Source of the DNA: Chaunax sp. Z400
Taxonomy: Eukaryota > Chordata > Actinopteri > Lophiiformes > Chaunacidae
Assembly: GCA_037577475.1 (NCBI GenBank)
Contig: CM075184.1
Span: 16,990,594 to 17,054,593 of the forward strand
DNA: 64,000 bases
Reading direction: 5' to 3'
Positions 36,281 to 50,574 of the stretch are shown piece after piece. The position numbers were made by a program, and so were the translations under genes. How positions within the stretch are numbered: position 1 is the stretch's first letter; each line of letters opens with the position of its first letter. The notes under the pieces are model-generated. The model was not told the DNA's origin and did no database searches. It saw only the letters and a program-made list of their open reading frames with translations.

Positions 36281-36821
36281 ATCTCATTAAACATTACATT
36301 GTTGTCCATGTGACTGTGAACAGTCATCTACACTCCCCTCTCCCCTTTCCTCCTCTAAATACTCCGCCTTACAGACAAAACTACACACTATATGGAAATC
36401 CTCAATTATCCTTCACAAAGCTCCGTTTTACTCCAATTAGCTGCTAAATCTATCTATGTGTTTAGGGATTGAGGGAGAGACAAGGGCTTGATCTAGACTT
36501 CCTTGTTTATTGAAATAATTGATCAGATTCATGGTGATTAATGGGCTTACTAAAGAATACTAGGGCTCAGCAACATTGCCTGAATGCAAAGCTCTAGACT
36601 TATATCATGTATTTCCCTGGAGTCAACTAATTACTGTGCTGGGTAAGACTTGCTGTGGAGTAAAGACGAGAAACGGATTGGAAGATGTAAAAAGAGTTAA
36701 TCTTCTACCAAAGTAAAATATCACTTTAATGTCTGCCACATAGGTGGAAGTTGTCATCAAAACCCTTGTGCTAAAAAAGATGTGACATTGTGTATCATTT
36801 ATTAATGCTTTTTGAGCTATA
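36281..36821. other. Intergenic stretch, nothing recognised
   Basis: Unique-looking AT-rich sequence. No gene or repeat recognised. Confidence 0.45.
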
Positions 36822-36972
36822 ACCAATAGAAAACAGTTCAGAGATAATATGTTTAATGTTTTCTCCTAATACCTTCAATGGTTTTTGGAAATACATTCCT
36901 CTCTTTCATGTTTTTACACAGTTTTGTTGTTTCACACAGCTCCCCAACGTTTTTGGAATCAGGGTTGTATGG
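36822..36972 (-). mobile_element. DNA-transposon end relic
   Basis: On the minus strand it begins ACAACCCTGATTCCAAAAAC and GTTGGGGAGCTGTGTGAAAC. This closely resembles the ACAACCCCGATTCCAAAAAA, GTTGGGACGCTGTG terminus of a very common fish DNA transposon. Further in, AAACA..TTTTCTATTG.. also resembles that family's interior. Only one end is visible and I cannot assign a superfamily. Confidence 0.45.
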
Positions 36973-37239
36973 TGTTCCTTTTACTTCTGTTAAAAACTCT
37001 TGTGAATAAGTAATAAAATATATTCCGTGCTCAGTAGCAGCGCTGCATTTAGCATCATTACTAGTTTTACTACATGTCTCAGTCATGTGGCAGTAGCACC
37101 ACTCTTTTCCGAGTCAAATAGCTTTTAATTAACTTAGCTCTTTTATTGATCAAGTGGTGTATCAGTGTCTCCACTCAAACTGCTTTTCTTCCAAGTATTT
37201 CCGAGGCTGAAACACAGTGGAGTTTTCTACTGTGTTTGA

Positions 37240-37440
37240 AATAAAACTGCTCAGGATCAGTGCATTGGCTTGTACGTGTATAGCTGACTGAAGCTTATGA
37301 CAGTGACATCACGTACCAGTCCTTGGGCTGATACCTGTGGCGTATTTGCTGCGGAGGAATACAGACATGCTAATTACCTAGAAAAGAGATTGTCTGAGGA
37401 GAGACATCTCTAATTATTATGCAGACGTGCAAACCACACT
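37240..37440. promoter_or_regulatory. Candidate conserved non-coding element with a CRE-like site
   Basis: A non-repetitive block with TGACATCA at 37304-37311 (CRE/AP-1-like), GCTAATTACC, TCTAATTATTATGC and several CpGs (GTACGTG, CACGTAC, GGCGTA, GCGGAGG, GACGTGC). Texture is enhancer-like. Conservation untested. Confidence 0.35.
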
Positions 37441-38929
37441 CTCTTTTCCCATCCACTCAAACCCCTCCTCTCAACACCAAAACAATGATAGAGAGCTGAA
37501 ACTGAAAACCAGCGACACTGAAAAAATACTGACAGCGTAAAAAAAAAAGAAGACTGTCACTGAAAAAAGGCAGACATGAAGAAAATGAAGTTGGTTCAAT
37601 GTAAAAACATTGACGTGGTAAACTACTTTTCCCATGTTATTGTAGCTTAGCGTGTGACATATCTTTGTAGTGTAATGAAGCTTTATTTTATGTAGAGCAG
37701 AGCTGCCAACTCTGCTTTGACTATGAGACTCAAAGTTCACATGCCCACACACCTCCCATTTCTCATGCTGAGAATCCCAAAAATAAGTATAACTGTTTTT
37801 TTAAAAGTCTATGTAGAAACATCCTCGATTCTGCTTGTCCATCTCTGTTCACATGGTGAATGGGATGGGAGATCCTTTCTGCATGGCATGCACCTTACGT
37901 TAATGCCCACTCATAACATCCTACGTGGACTGCAGGTGAAGACAGTCTAAAGGCCTATTTATTAAGTACAAAGCGGCAGAGGCCGAGGTCGCTGTATGAA
38001 CCACAGCGTTTAACATCAAGTCACTGTAATTATGTAGTTGCAGTTATGACAATGTAGAAGAATTTAGTGATATCCCTCTGTGGCCTTGACTGGTCTTGAG
38101 TCTTTTTGTCTGAAGTAAAAAGTCGATTCTGAGATAAGGCCCAGACGTTAAAAAAGTAGACAAAGGCCGATCACAAGCACTACACAACAACATTTGCTGC
38201 ACATATACATAAACTGAAGGCTTCTAATTGGATGAATAGATAAAAGCTGTGTCTAAATTGCGCCAAGTTCAGCAGACTAGAATAGGAAATGAAGTTTCTA
38301 AACTAGCAGAGCCTCCTGAGAACTATTAATAATGAAACAACATGCTGGCTTGTACGGATTCACGTATCATGAAAGTGACTTTTTAGTTGCTGTTACAGTG
38401 CTTTTACCTGCCTGCTCGGTTTCAGGAGTTTATGAAATGCACAGTGGGAGCACTATTTGCCCTTGTGGAGCCCTTTTTAGTCACTGGTGGAAACTGGTAC
38501 TTGATTACAATATGTGCGGGGCTGTATAGATAATCTGTTAGAAGTTCTACCACAGCCAAAGTGGCACTCAAATGCCCAGCCTGCTGACTTGACTGGTTTG
38601 GTGTGGCACCTGTCTGCTCCTTTTTTTTGTCCCAATGCCAATGTCCCAATGTGATTTCTTTCAACCATATTGCAACTTAGAGAAGAAGGAAAGGCTGAAA
38701 CGGCTAAAAGATTTTGGTACCACTGTGTCCATATCATGCAGGCCCTTTGAGGGAACTAAACCGTTATTGAATTCCTGTCTATCTGCCTTTATTTGCAGTC
38801 CTGATTGATAGCTCTTTTTCTAACCTCCATCCCACGCTGCAACTGTAGTTTGCTTTCTCTTTACTTCCGTTGCCTTTTGGTACCTTTCCTCTTTTGCCAA
38901 GCTTCTATTGCTGTCTTTGTGTCTCTCTG
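37441..38929. other. Intergenic stretch, nothing recognised
   Basis: Mixed-composition sequence. Short ORFs have no domain. No repeat family recognised. Confidence 0.5.
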
Positions 38930-39170
38930 CAGAGAGTGAGCTGATATCATCCTTTGAAAGGGTAATGATCCCACTGTGTTGAGATTATGTACGTGTGCTG
39001 CACACTGTAATGGCTTGGCTTTTTATTGCCTGCCGCATACTAATCCCACAACTGAAGGAATGAGATGACACCTGCAGGGAGCTGTGTGCGAGCTGCAGCC
39101 TCACATGAAATAATGGCCATTAAAAATGATCAAAGAAATTACTGCAGTCGGCTGCACAACACTGCTCTCA
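38930..39170. promoter_or_regulatory. Candidate conserved non-coding element
   Basis: A non-repetitive stretch with CTTTGAAAGG (TCF-like), GGTAATGATCCC, CATACTAATCCC (OTX/PITX-like TAATCC) and AATAATGGCCATTAAAAATG. It is balanced in composition compared with its AT-rich flanks. Confidence 0.3.
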
Positions 39171-41548
39171 TGCCTGGCTAGGTGTACATCTCTCTGCCTC
39201 AACACGCACAAGCACAGGCATGCACACACATACACATACACATACACATACGTACATGCATACATGGATTCTAATTAGAATCGCCTCTGATGGATATTTT
39301 CCAAGTGATCCTCTGTGGAAATGTCCTGCGTATATTGCCTTAGGCTCTCTGCAGATGATGCACCCACGCTTGCAGATAGGAAATGGAGTAGATGCATGAG
39401 CTCACAATGTTCTCCATATTTGGGATATGGAGATTGGAGAGACAAATTATTCAAAGACATTTTAACACAAGTGTTTTCCAACAGAATTTTTGTCAGACTT
39501 TTTCTTTAGGGGTCTTTTGTTATTATTAAGATTTTGAAGTTTATTCCTTGAATTTTATTTACATGTTTGTTGCATTAATGACAAGAAGAGTTGGCTCTTT
39601 ATGAAAACAATCATTGGAAGATTTTAGAGACTGCTTGAAAATACATTTTACCATTTAGCACACTGATGAGTACTTGGAGTACAATCATGGCTGAGTCAGT
39701 TTCCTATTACCAGGCTCATCTGATATCCATCCTGTTCAAGGTTTGTCAGTGTGTGAATTTTCCCTAAAATTACCTATGTGCAAACCAGAAAAATCATTTC
39801 CGGAAATGAAAATACAGCCTCCCGCTACTTTCTGAAAATCCTTCAAATACTACTCCCACATGTCACTGTAAAGTTTTCTGTGATGATGCAGCCGGTGACA
39901 AATGAGAGAAATGTGAACATTGAAAAAAGTGTCATAAGATAAGCTATATGATAATGTATGTTAAGAGCATTGTACCGGTAGCCCCTGAACAGGGCAGCCT
40001 ATAATGTGTTTGTGTGAGTGAGTCAGAGGAAAAGGTCATCATTAAATTGCTAATTTGGCAGTAAATGTAGTGCTGGCTACACTGTGTCAGTTAAATGCTG
40101 CAGCCTCTCAAGACTAAGAAAAGTCTTGTCCATTGTTTCCCTAACTGATGGGAAAGTCATCAGGGTTATACCCGAGGTAAGAATCTACTTCGCACAAAAA
40201 CAAACATCCCCCTGTGCTTCCCAACAACAGTCTGCAAGCTGAGTAGGAAAGGCTATGTTTGCCTTGATTATTGACTGAAGACAGATACGTTGTAACGTTT
40301 TGAATATGACTAGTATTTGTCTGTTAGTTAATATTTTTAGAACTTTAAACACAAACAAGCAGTATAATTTTTAAATATGGTTTATAAACTTTCAATATTT
40401 TCCCTGTGCTCTTAATTTCTCCTCCGTTTCATGTTACTGTTCACCCATTCCCTCCAATGGTATGTTCTCCCTCTCGATTATACATCTGTCTGTCTCTGCC
40501 CTCCTCACAGTGCAGCACCTCAGCTGTGGGTCCAGAGGATACTGTGAGTAAGGTGTCTTATCAGTGTGCCCTCTGTGCTCGGAGGCAGGTGACACTTTTC
40601 TGCAGTCACTCCACTGCCCCTCATAAAAAATAACTCTTTGAGCTAACATACTGATAAATACTATTCATCTCCCATAGAGCATGGAATAATAACTCCATTT
40701 GTAAAATGTTTGGTCTGAAATGGAAACCACTACTTAATGTGCTATTTATGGCTAAATGGGTTAAGGAGTTGAGAAATAGTCTGTGGAGACATGTAGGAAA
40801 AAACAAATTCTCATTGTAAATTGTTATTTTATATTATTATTAATCTTTGAATGTAGCATAAGCTCACCAATGCGGAGACAATGTGGTTGTCACAGGGATC
40901 CATTTTACACAGAGATTCCTTTTTTTTTTCAGTACTCCTCTCCCCCTTAGCTCCTCCCTCTCTCTCCCTCAGCGGTCCATTTTAGAGTCATGGAACTGCA
41001 TGGTTTGGTGGGTAATTTCACTGCCTTTTCATGTGTTGGAGGGTGAGGAATCCTCCTCCATTAGGTAGTGTCATCTTGTGATGTATGATGTATGCACAGA
41101 AAGGCAATGTGATGTTTATTCATGACTTTCAAGGCAATGCCTCAGCTAAGCCCTCTGATTTCCTTTTAAGGAACAAAACTACGTGAGATTGAGTCTAAAG
41201 GCACACAGACCATCCCGCAGCACTTCTATATTTCTCTTCCTGTCTCTCTCTTTCTCTCCCCCTGCCTCAGACACATACTCTTTCTCTCTCATCTTACCCA
41301 CAGCTCTTTTTTTATCTCTTTTAAATTCTCCCTCGATATTTTTTCTGTCTGATTTAATTTATTTGACCCTTAGAAAAAATATCACATGCAGTTATTTCCT
41401 TCTGATTTTGCCTGGCTGTCTCCCCATCTTGCCTCTGTACTTTACTAACGACTTTGATGAAGAGATGAATTTAGATCGTTTTTACAGTGGGCTGGGATAT
41501 TAATGAGACACCACCACTGCAAGACTAAAAGGCCCTCTGGTCACATGT

Positions 41549-41550
<2 letters not shown>
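39171..41550. other. Intergenic stretch with a CACATA-type repeat
   Basis: Holds an irregular (CACATA)n run at about 39223-39265. The ORFs in the CT-rich part at 40.4-41.5 kb are low-complexity and unsupported. Confidence 0.5.

Positions 41551-41630
<80 letters not shown>
41551..41630. repeat. (CA)40 microsatellite
   Basis: Eighty bases of uninterrupted CA. Being pure, it is likely to be highly polymorphic. The His-Thr ORF across it is an artefact. Confidence 0.98.
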
Positions 41631-41634
<4 letters not shown>

Positions 41635-43050
41635 ATTTGGTGTATGTGAAAAAGAGCTACGGTTGTAGTGACTTCAGTATACTTACTGTGCTTACTGTGT
41701 CCACCACACTCACTCAGTTAATTGTGCTATTAATGATGCAAAGAATACATTGTGGGAGGAAAATTTCTATCCATTTCTATTTTCTAATCAGTATCCGTCA
41801 CAACTGCAAACCACCAGCTTATTTTAATTTTGTTTCTAGGTTCACCGTGTTATTAAGTAACCATAATTTAAAAAGCTTGTCCCTATTTGTCTTGTAAATG
41901 ACTTTTTAATGGTAATGAAGCCACATCTATCCATCATACTGGCACAAGTCCATGCAGGCCTTTGATAGGACTCCTTCTATGAACAAATGGTAACTATTAA
42001 TATTCTCAGTGACCAAACAGCACATGAATCATAATTAATTAACTGCTGGAATAGTCTTTAACATGTGCATTTATAATAGACATTGTATGTGTTTGTTAGG
42101 GTTTGAATGCTGTAAGGATGAAATCCTGTCAAGGCCACAGTGCTCAAGTCTTGAATGACTGTGCCACATCCTGGCTCAAGACTGGACAAAGAGGATGGGG
42201 GAACACACATGAGCTGTAACTAAAATAAAGTGTATTTTACATAACTAAAAGGGGACTTAAGGTAACGACAAAATAAATACAACAAGAAAACCAGACTTTT
42301 GGAAGTCAGGGTAGAGAGCGAGAGATTGGCTGACCACCAGTTTAAAGACAGTATAGTTGCAGACAGAAAACCAGATGAGATAAAATTACCCTGATGACAC
42401 AATTCCACCATTCAGACTCCTGGAGGCCTGCTGCCTGCATATTTTTAGTAAAATTCTACCTTGATCCCTGGTATCAAAACTCCACACGCAGAGAGGGTGG
42501 GGATGCAACGTGTAAAGTAGACAAACTCTAGGACTTAGACCTGTTTACTTATATGCCTTTTTCATGAGCCATGGAGAAGTCCCTCCTCCACCAGTCCATG
42601 TTTGATTTGAATAACGTAAATGCAGAATGATCCTGTTATATTTGGGTGTGGATTGGAGCATGAGTGAGGCAAATGACTGCATTTTTTAATTTAACATTTC
42701 TAATACTGCACTAATAATGACATTATTTTGCCTTGAGTGTTGCATATTCTAACTTATATGATAAATAATGTAAATGTAGCAACCTCTGCAAATGCCAGAG
42801 AAAATGAGGTGGAAGGGAGGGAGAGGGCAAGGGATTGAAAGAGTAGAAAGGGTAGAATGAAAAAGCAGGAGCTAGCATAACTAACTGATTGTTGTGCTGT
42901 CAAATTGATTTGCATGAAAAAGGCTGGTCTAATTGCAACACTTAGCTGCAACAGACTGATAATACAGAGCAGGATTATAAAAGGACATGGAGGAGCTTTT
43001 ATTAAGAAGGATTTCCTGTCTTGGAGAGATGCACCACTACCTTCAGTTTC
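41631..43050. other. Intergenic stretch, nothing recognised
   Basis: AT-rich unique-looking sequence. No gene or named repeat. Confidence 0.5.
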
Positions 43051-43082
43051 TGTGTGCATGTGCATGTGCATGTGTGTGTGTG

Positions 43083-43146
<64 letters not shown>
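43051..43146. repeat. (TGTGCA)n / (GT)n compound microsatellite
   Basis: A few TGTGCA units pass into a pure GT run to 43146. The Cys-Val ORFs across it are artefacts. Confidence 0.95.
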
Positions 43147-43147
<1 letters not shown>

Positions 43148-45437
43148 TGGAACTGTCTCGGAAAGTTAAGTTTCTGTTCTAAGAACTGTTTTAGAATCAG
43201 AAGAAGTTACATTTAAACTGGAGCCAACAGCGAAGAAGAAACAAAAGCACGACTCACATGCACAGGGAGTAAATGTAAAATAGTAGCCTTTACTTGGAGA
43301 AGGTTCGGTGAACATATGACCACAAGTTCATACAGTCAAATCCAAAACAGTAGGCTGAGGTAATAAAGACTCAAAACCAGAGGAAACTTGCATGAAAACA
43401 CTGGGAAAAGGCTGGGATTAAGGTTATGTTCATTCTTTTTTTTTCTGATTTTTTCTCAAGTCTGATCTTTTTACCGTCACTATTCACATGCATCTTTGTA
43501 TGCAATGCGTATCGACATAGTGTGAACAACTCTGTTCCATGACCCCACATTTACAATAAGCATACTGATGAACAAAGAAGTAGGCTGAGGACAGGGCCAA
43601 AACAGAATCTGAAGCATTTTCCCATTTATTTATCAAACTTGCAACTTCATATTTCCCAGTTTTCATTGCTGCAATCCTCCGTATTTGACTTTATCCACCA
43701 TTGCTGACAAATCATTGATGTGAAAAAACAGATGAATTCTGATCTGACTGTTTCCACTGCTGTCACATCAGCAGGAATCAGATAAATGTCTGATTTAGGA
43801 CCACAATCAGAATTGAAAAGATCAGGTTCCATGTGATTTGTCTGGTCACTGTAAAACTAAACAGGAAGCATAAACATACAAAGAATGAAATGACATAACC
43901 TTGGTGCCGACAAGTTGTATCAGCTGGATCATTAAACAGACTTGAATGAGTTGGAGATATTCTGTTGGTTCATATGATCAAGATTAGATTCTTATGGCCA
44001 AGACATCAACATTGATGTCAAACTTGAGTGTTCTGGCAATCAGTGAAGTGTCTTAAAGTAAGGAGACTTTAGTGTATAATTTAGCATATTTAAATGCCAT
44101 AATGGCTGACTTACTTAATAGAGAAGAAAACAAAAGACAGCAGGCAGGCAATCACAGTTGAAAGTTAACTTGCTCTGAATAAGGGTGTGGAAAAGTACAA
44201 ATTTGTGGGCAGTGTTTTAGCAGAGGGCTTCCTGAAGCCCCTACTCTCCTTTCTTCCCTTTATTTCTTTTCTTTAATAATAAATGATGGATGTTTCAAAC
44301 TAGGAAACAATTCTGGGAAAATCCAATTTAGCTCTGGGCCTTCTGGGGAGGGTAGAAAGAAGAGTTCTGTATCATAGGTCCTGGTTTTGCTCTAATATTT
44401 GCAGTGGGGCCACTATTAAATGAAGTAATGTTCCATGTGCTAATGGATCTTACGTTGTATGTGTTTTTAACACATCATCTAGCTCCTACTCGTAAATGCA
44501 TCTGGCAAGGAGTTGTTGTTGGTATTTCCTCACCAGACAATGATTTGGAGCTATTAATGGTCAACTTTTTTTTTTTTTGTGTCCGGTTGTTAATTTGTTT
44601 GTATTTTGTACAAAGATAGTACAAAATAGATACTTTTGTACAAGTATCTTTGTACAAATTGTACAAAGATAGGTGTAATAAGTGCATCTGAGTTGCCCAA
44701 TTAGGCCCCCCTATTACTATAATTTGTTTATTGTATACAGTTGAACTTCAGGTTTTCTAAAACAGGTCCTTATGAAAGAGCATTTTCTCTTTTATCTTCA
44801 TTATGTTTACCAATAACAAAGGTGGGTGAATGTGATACTACAATAAATAAGAGCAAACATTAGCACAGAAGTGCTACAACAGAGCTAACAGGAAACATTA
44901 CACAGTATAGTGCTAACATTCTGAAGCTCAGCGATGTTTCTTGCTTTGGGTTGCTCATAAAACTGTTCCAAGTTGGATTCTGTAAAAGTGACCCTAAATC
45001 TCTTGTTCCAGCTTGATGAATGCCTGTTCATGGGTTCATGAAATGTGATCATCAGCATAATCATTGCCTGTAAATTGCTGGATAAGGCTAAATATTCTGC
45101 TGTGGTTTTGGACAAATTTATTTTATGAAAATTTATAACAGGGTCTGAAACTGGCACAACTGAATGACAGGAGGCCATTAGTGATATTGTTAGGTACACC
45201 TCTGTTTGGCAAGTCAACATGTCCTGTGGGAGAAAAGCAGATTGATGTATAATGACAACGCCAGTTTTTCTAATCATTTACAATATGTATTGATACTACT
45301 ATTTATGGATCACATAATCACATGTGTCATGTGTTGTTGTAGTAGCCCATTTCTCATCATCATGTTCTGGTTCCCAACATCTGATGCAGACGCCCGGTCA
45401 AGGACGATCTGCAACAACACTGCCACTGCTCCTTCTA
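43147..45437. other. Intergenic stretch with a small palindromic cluster
   Basis: At 44607-44671 GTACAAAGATA and its complement recur in both orientations around TTTTGTACAAG, making a small nest of inverted repeats. The region 43430-43850 has TCTGATTT and CAGATCTG-like words that hint at a decayed MITE, but I could not pair its ends. No gene seen. Confidence 0.4.
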
Positions 45438-45501
45438 CTTACATATATGTATTTGCATATATCTATATTTATATGTATATCTATATCTATACATATATAT
45501 C

Positions 45502-45533
<32 letters not shown>

Positions 45534-45552
45534 TACATATATACTGTATATA
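45438..45552. repeat. Compound (TATATC)n / (CA)n microsatellite
   Basis: Degenerate TATATC/TATG words pass into (CA)n at about 45508-45532, then ATATATACTGTATAT. ORFs across it are artefacts. Confidence 0.9.
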
Positions 45553-48500
45553 AACTGGATTCCTGTCATTGCTGTACATCAGAGTCAGAGAGTTTCTTCC
45601 CAACCAGAAGACAGCTAATTTATTTCTTTAGAGTGTTTAGATGTACTGTATGTGTTTGTCCTGTCTCTGTTTTCTGGATGCTTGTCTTGTTAATTTCTCT
45701 TCTTCTCTCCTCACCACAACTTCAATAACAGTAGGTCCTAGTATGTCACTTTGGTCTCCCAGTATACATCATGTTCCACCATTTGTAATGCTCTTCTCTA
45801 CTTCCCTTACAGTAAGTCCATCCTTACAACACACACACCATCCTTACACACAATGGCCAAACCATTTCTCAAACAAAGGCCTAAACATGTCAAAAATGTT
45901 GGCCCTGCCAATTTTTACTTTTCCTTTGATAGCATATTACTTTAAAATTGTATTAAGTGAGATAACTTATCAGGGTATAGGGTGGTAAATTGAGAGATAC
46001 CAAAGTATGCCTCTTTTCTTGTGTTACAGCAGTTCCACTTATCAGTCTCTCACAATATTTTTCGTCCAAGTCTTAGTGCTAAAATAAAGACTTAGTGCCT
46101 TATTGTATGGCATTGTATGCAATGTTGGTAAAATGCTGTAATATTATCATTAATGTTATATTCAATATGTCATGAAGCTCACACGGGCTAAACGTATTCA
46201 AGCCTAACATCAGTTATATAGTTGTATCTCTGTAACACATGTAATGTCATCCATGTGGCTTACTTTAAACTGTATATTGTGATGGTTAGCCCTCTCCCAG
46301 CCTTCCAGTTTTACTTCGGCCTATGCCCCTCTCATCCTCTCATCCCATCTCTATCCTGTCCCTTGTTCATGTTCCTCTGCATTTTTCTATTCATTGTGAT
46401 CCTGCACATCCTCTGCTCTGTGACTAGTGTGACGGTAGGCATGCAAGACCAGGTAACAGTCTAACTAACCCAACATTACCAAAGAGCTTTGTCTTGCTTT
46501 TTAGTTTCTGAAGAGATTGGCTAAATCCTGTTGAGCACAATGAGAAATATAAGAAGAAATAGACATTTTATCTAAATGAACCTTTTTCTCACAGTCAAAT
46601 TTATCAAAAACGTTCTCAGCACTAAAAGGCATCGAAGGCTGTTAGCTCTATAAGGTACATTTGCTCTTTTCGTTCTATTCATGATCGAAGTAATTCTCCA
46701 GATTTGCACTGAAAACACTGCTTATTGACTTTGGCTGGTGGTAATAGAATAAAAATGGGTCTCAAGGTCATTATTACAAGCCTATTGTGTTAATTGTTTT
46801 CAAACAAGGCCTTTACCTTAAGTATTTCTGTTCCCTCCATCTTCTGTTTGCAACCAATAAGAGTTATAGGAGGACTGGGCATTAAAGATTAAGTTGATCT
46901 TTTCTGACCAGGTCTAAGGAGTTACATGGACAGATAAACAAACTTTCAATCCTCGTGTGCTTGATAACCAAAAGAATGACAGTTCATCTGATATAACAAT
47001 AAAGGACTACAGAAAATGTAAGACCATGCAACTTTGCCGTATACGAACACAACAGGCAGCCAACTTTAAAGAGTGAACTTACAGGAGGAGATTGTTTTGT
47101 TGCAATATCAAAGCTAGCTTGAACTTTGATAAGTTTTTTGTAGAAACTACAGTTTTTTGTTGTTGTTTTTTACCAATTTCGATATTTGGCCTCCCTGTAT
47201 TGAAATTTTACATGTGCATTGTTTTTATTTAATTGGCATGTTTTGAAAGTTTTGCAGTGGATGATGGACAACTCTATGTAGATGACTTATTTATACCAAC
47301 ATTGTGTATCAAGGAGTTGACTGATACCTACAGCACTTAAATGTAAATGTAAATTCCGGTTCTAGGTTTCTCTCAATAGAAACAATAGACACAAAAGCCG
47401 TAGTTTGATGACTTTGTAAAATCGTTTGAGATTGTGGGAGTTTTTGTCTTCATTGTGAAACCATCATTGTCAAATAAAATCTGATGTGACTCAGGCAGAA
47501 ATGTTCATGGATGAGGTAATAGTTTACAGTTTTATTTATGCTACGTTTTGTTATTCACAGACTACATTCCTTATTCTTCTTTGACTGAATGAAATGCACC
47601 GTTACCTTGAATAAAATCATAGATTTCTCTGTTTTTGTTGGAAACATTTGGGTTTTCTATGTACACAACAAAATGAAGTCCAGGTCTAGTCATTTTTTAT
47701 ACATTTTAAGGTGGATTTGCATATTATATCTTTTAACAGCTACATATGCATGTTCTCTTGATTGATTTGCAAATCCAGGGTTGTTTGCTTCTTCTGAGTC
47801 ATTCTCATAACCCTAGCAGGAAGATTTAACAAAACCTCTCGATGAAATGTCCTTTTCAGTCCAATTAAGTCTGCCATTGCCCTTTAGCAGTAAAGTGTGG
47901 ATGCAGCAGAATTTTTCCACAGCCAGCAGAGGTGATGTTAATGTGTGCTTTCCTAGCTCTATTCTTATGACTGCTTCTTGTCTTTCTTTTTTTCATCACA
48001 ATCACAGTCTCAAATCCTTTTGAGTGGGTGGGAGAGGGGAGATTTCAACTAGACAGGTTGTCTCCTGACAGTACTGTAAATTGTGAGTAATATGTAATTT
48101 CTGGAGATTCTCAGCATCCCAGTCTCATAGTGCCTCAGCAGGACTTTGTATTAGGCCCATTAGGCCCACGTTGCATACTGCATGTGACAGAGGGCATCCT
48201 AGTACTGTAGCTGTCTTGCCAACATACAGTAGCTCTGGGAGATCATCATGGCAGTCATTGCGCATCAAGATGATACTATCAAAGAGACCCAGGAGAGTAA
48301 TGGGGGTGAAATCACCATATTCTATTACACACACATTAATGGGTGGAAGAATATGGTAGGAAAGGTGGGGAAGAAGAGGCCACTAATGAGAAGCTGAAAA
48401 AAACTATAGGTGAAGTGGTAAAAAAAAATCTTTACCATGTATGCACATTGATGGTTAGACTTAATGATCAAAAGTAAAAGAAAATTCTTTAGTCAAAATG

Positions 48501-49099
48501 TCACACATGTCTCATTCACAGTACATGCTGAACTGTACAGTCTGCACCTGGTAAACAGTGCCGTGTGGCATTTTGGCTGTTTTTTTTTCTCTAGTTTTTA
48601 CTGCAGTATTTCTCTGCACTTTACAAACTCCTCCCTTTGACTTTGTTCTCAACATTTGCTTGCATAACCTTTAACAGCAGTTGAGTGAATGGACACCTCA
48701 GATTGTATTTATTTAAAGATGCTGCAGATCTTAATCTTGATGCACTTACATCTTTTTTTTGTAACAAAATAACCTATACTTGTGTATGCTAATCTTTTTT
48801 TTTTTTACCTGAGCAGTACAAGCCTATATATAGTTGAAGTATGTTAAAAGTAGTGGTGTTAAAATGTACTTGCATTAATCACAATAATAGGCAGTGATTT
48901 ATTTATTTATACCTTTGGGGGAAGTTTAAACAAATGTGTGAAAAATGGTTATAGGCCAAAGGGTTTTTATTTATTTTATTTCATCTCAACTTTGTTTTGA
49001 TGATTTCTTTGCCAATAATATCCATAATGAATTGCAGGCTTAAGCAGCAGACATCTACATAAAGAACAATTACAAAGTCATGTCTTCTATAAAGTGAGT
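45553..49099. other. Intergenic stretch, nothing recognised
   Basis: AT-rich sequence with T-runs at 48794-48806 and elsewhere. Short ORFs on both strands lack domains. No transposon recognised. Confidence 0.5.
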
Positions 49100-49341
49100 G
49101 TGAATAACTTGTCTGTAAATTTTTTCACAAGGTAGAATCTCTCCAAAAAGCTTATGCCAAAAGCTGCTGTACATTTCATGAATTTTCGAGACGACAGTTC
49201 CCGTTGAGGATAGTTGGTATGATGGGTTGTCTGAGGTGATCTAGGTAATGCTTTAGACCGAGTCCCTGGTCTTCCAACAATGGGCCTGCAATCTATGGCG
49301 ATCCATTTGGCGAATGCCTTGGTTTGCTTATTTATTGTCAC
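49100..49341 (-). mobile_element. Possible hAT (ZBED-type) transposase remnant
   Basis: Minus-strand reading gives FAKWIAIDCRPIV, then after a one-base shift near 49275 EDQGL. This resembles the conserved (K)WIA.DCRPI..VED.GL segment of hAT/ZBED-type transposases. The rest is degraded and no termini are visible. The match is short, so this is tentative. Confidence 0.35.
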
Positions 49342-50574
49342 TTAGTTGTTCACAGACTTCCCTGGCATACACGGTTTGGTCCTATCTCAGTGCAAGCATA
49401 TTAGCTAACACCCACACATTTCGACCAAAAAAAAATTTGTTTCCACGTCAGAAATCATTTTGAATCTTGTGTGGGAACTAGAGGAGAGAGGAGCTAACTT
49501 TTAGTTTGTCTATCAGCGGACTTCATTGCCTGATTTTACCAAGGCAATGGCTCTAGAGAGCTATAATGTAAAGTAGCATGCTTTATAAGTTGCTCCTTTC
49601 ACCTAAATATATAGATAGAACAATTATTCGTGTGTGGTGGGTGGTGGGTGACGATATAGTCTGCATTGCAAAGCAGGGGTGTAAGAGTGGTGGTGTTAAC
49701 TGTCTGCTGGCATAATGAGAGAGTGAGCTGTCAGAGGCGCGCATGTAATGGCTCCCTAACGTGCTGCCCTGTTCAGGCCCTGTGGGACACAGCACAGACG
49801 CACCATTTCTTTCACACTGTCTCATCTCAGGGACTCTCTTTCGCCCTCTACCCCTCTCTGCCTTGCCCTCCCTCCCCCCTCACTTCACTTCCCTTTCTCC
49901 TTTGTTAAGCTCTGACCTGGACAGGGTTCATGGCAGGCCTCACATATCTTTTTCTCTTTCTATTGCATAGAGTAAATACAGGCACATGTCAACAATCCCA
50001 TACACACATACAGAATCTCACTGAGCATACAGGAGTCAGGAGGGGCATTTAGGGATTATGTCTCCAAGGATGGCCTACTCTACTCAGGATGCAGTGGGCT
50101 CTCATGGGCACAGAAGTCTAGCCTCAATGAAACAGACAGAAGCTTCTCAATAGACCAGACACAATCGTCACATTGTGATGACACATCTTTATATCTCTGA
50201 CAGCCTAGGAGTTTATTGTCAACTTCATACTCGTGCCTTCAAGTGTATGGTCATTGTACTCTTCCGGTTTCATTTAAAGACAGAAAGCTTTACTACTTTC
50301 ACACAGTTTGGCAATTGCGATAGTGGAAAAGACATAAAAATGTTAGCTAGGTTCTACTTGTTGTTTCAAAGACAGGATTTCAAAAACTGCAAAATCAGTC
50401 TATGACTGAGCTTCCTCCTCTTTATCTCTGCTCCTAACCAATCCATAAACATTTACTACTGGAGGCTTGCCATTACGTGAGTTCTTTCATCTTCCATTAC
50501 TGCTGGTGTTAATAGCATCCTCATGCTTACTTTAAAGACTGATTATCATATTGTGTAGGTTGATTGAAAGCTGA
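49342..50574. other. Intergenic stretch, nothing recognised
   Basis: Includes a CT-rich part at 49840-49910. No gene or repeat family supported. Confidence 0.5.

Noticed and set aside
43430..43850. Possible hAT-type MITE with TCTGATTT words
   Set aside because: I could not pair its ends as inverted repeats, so it is not listed as an element.
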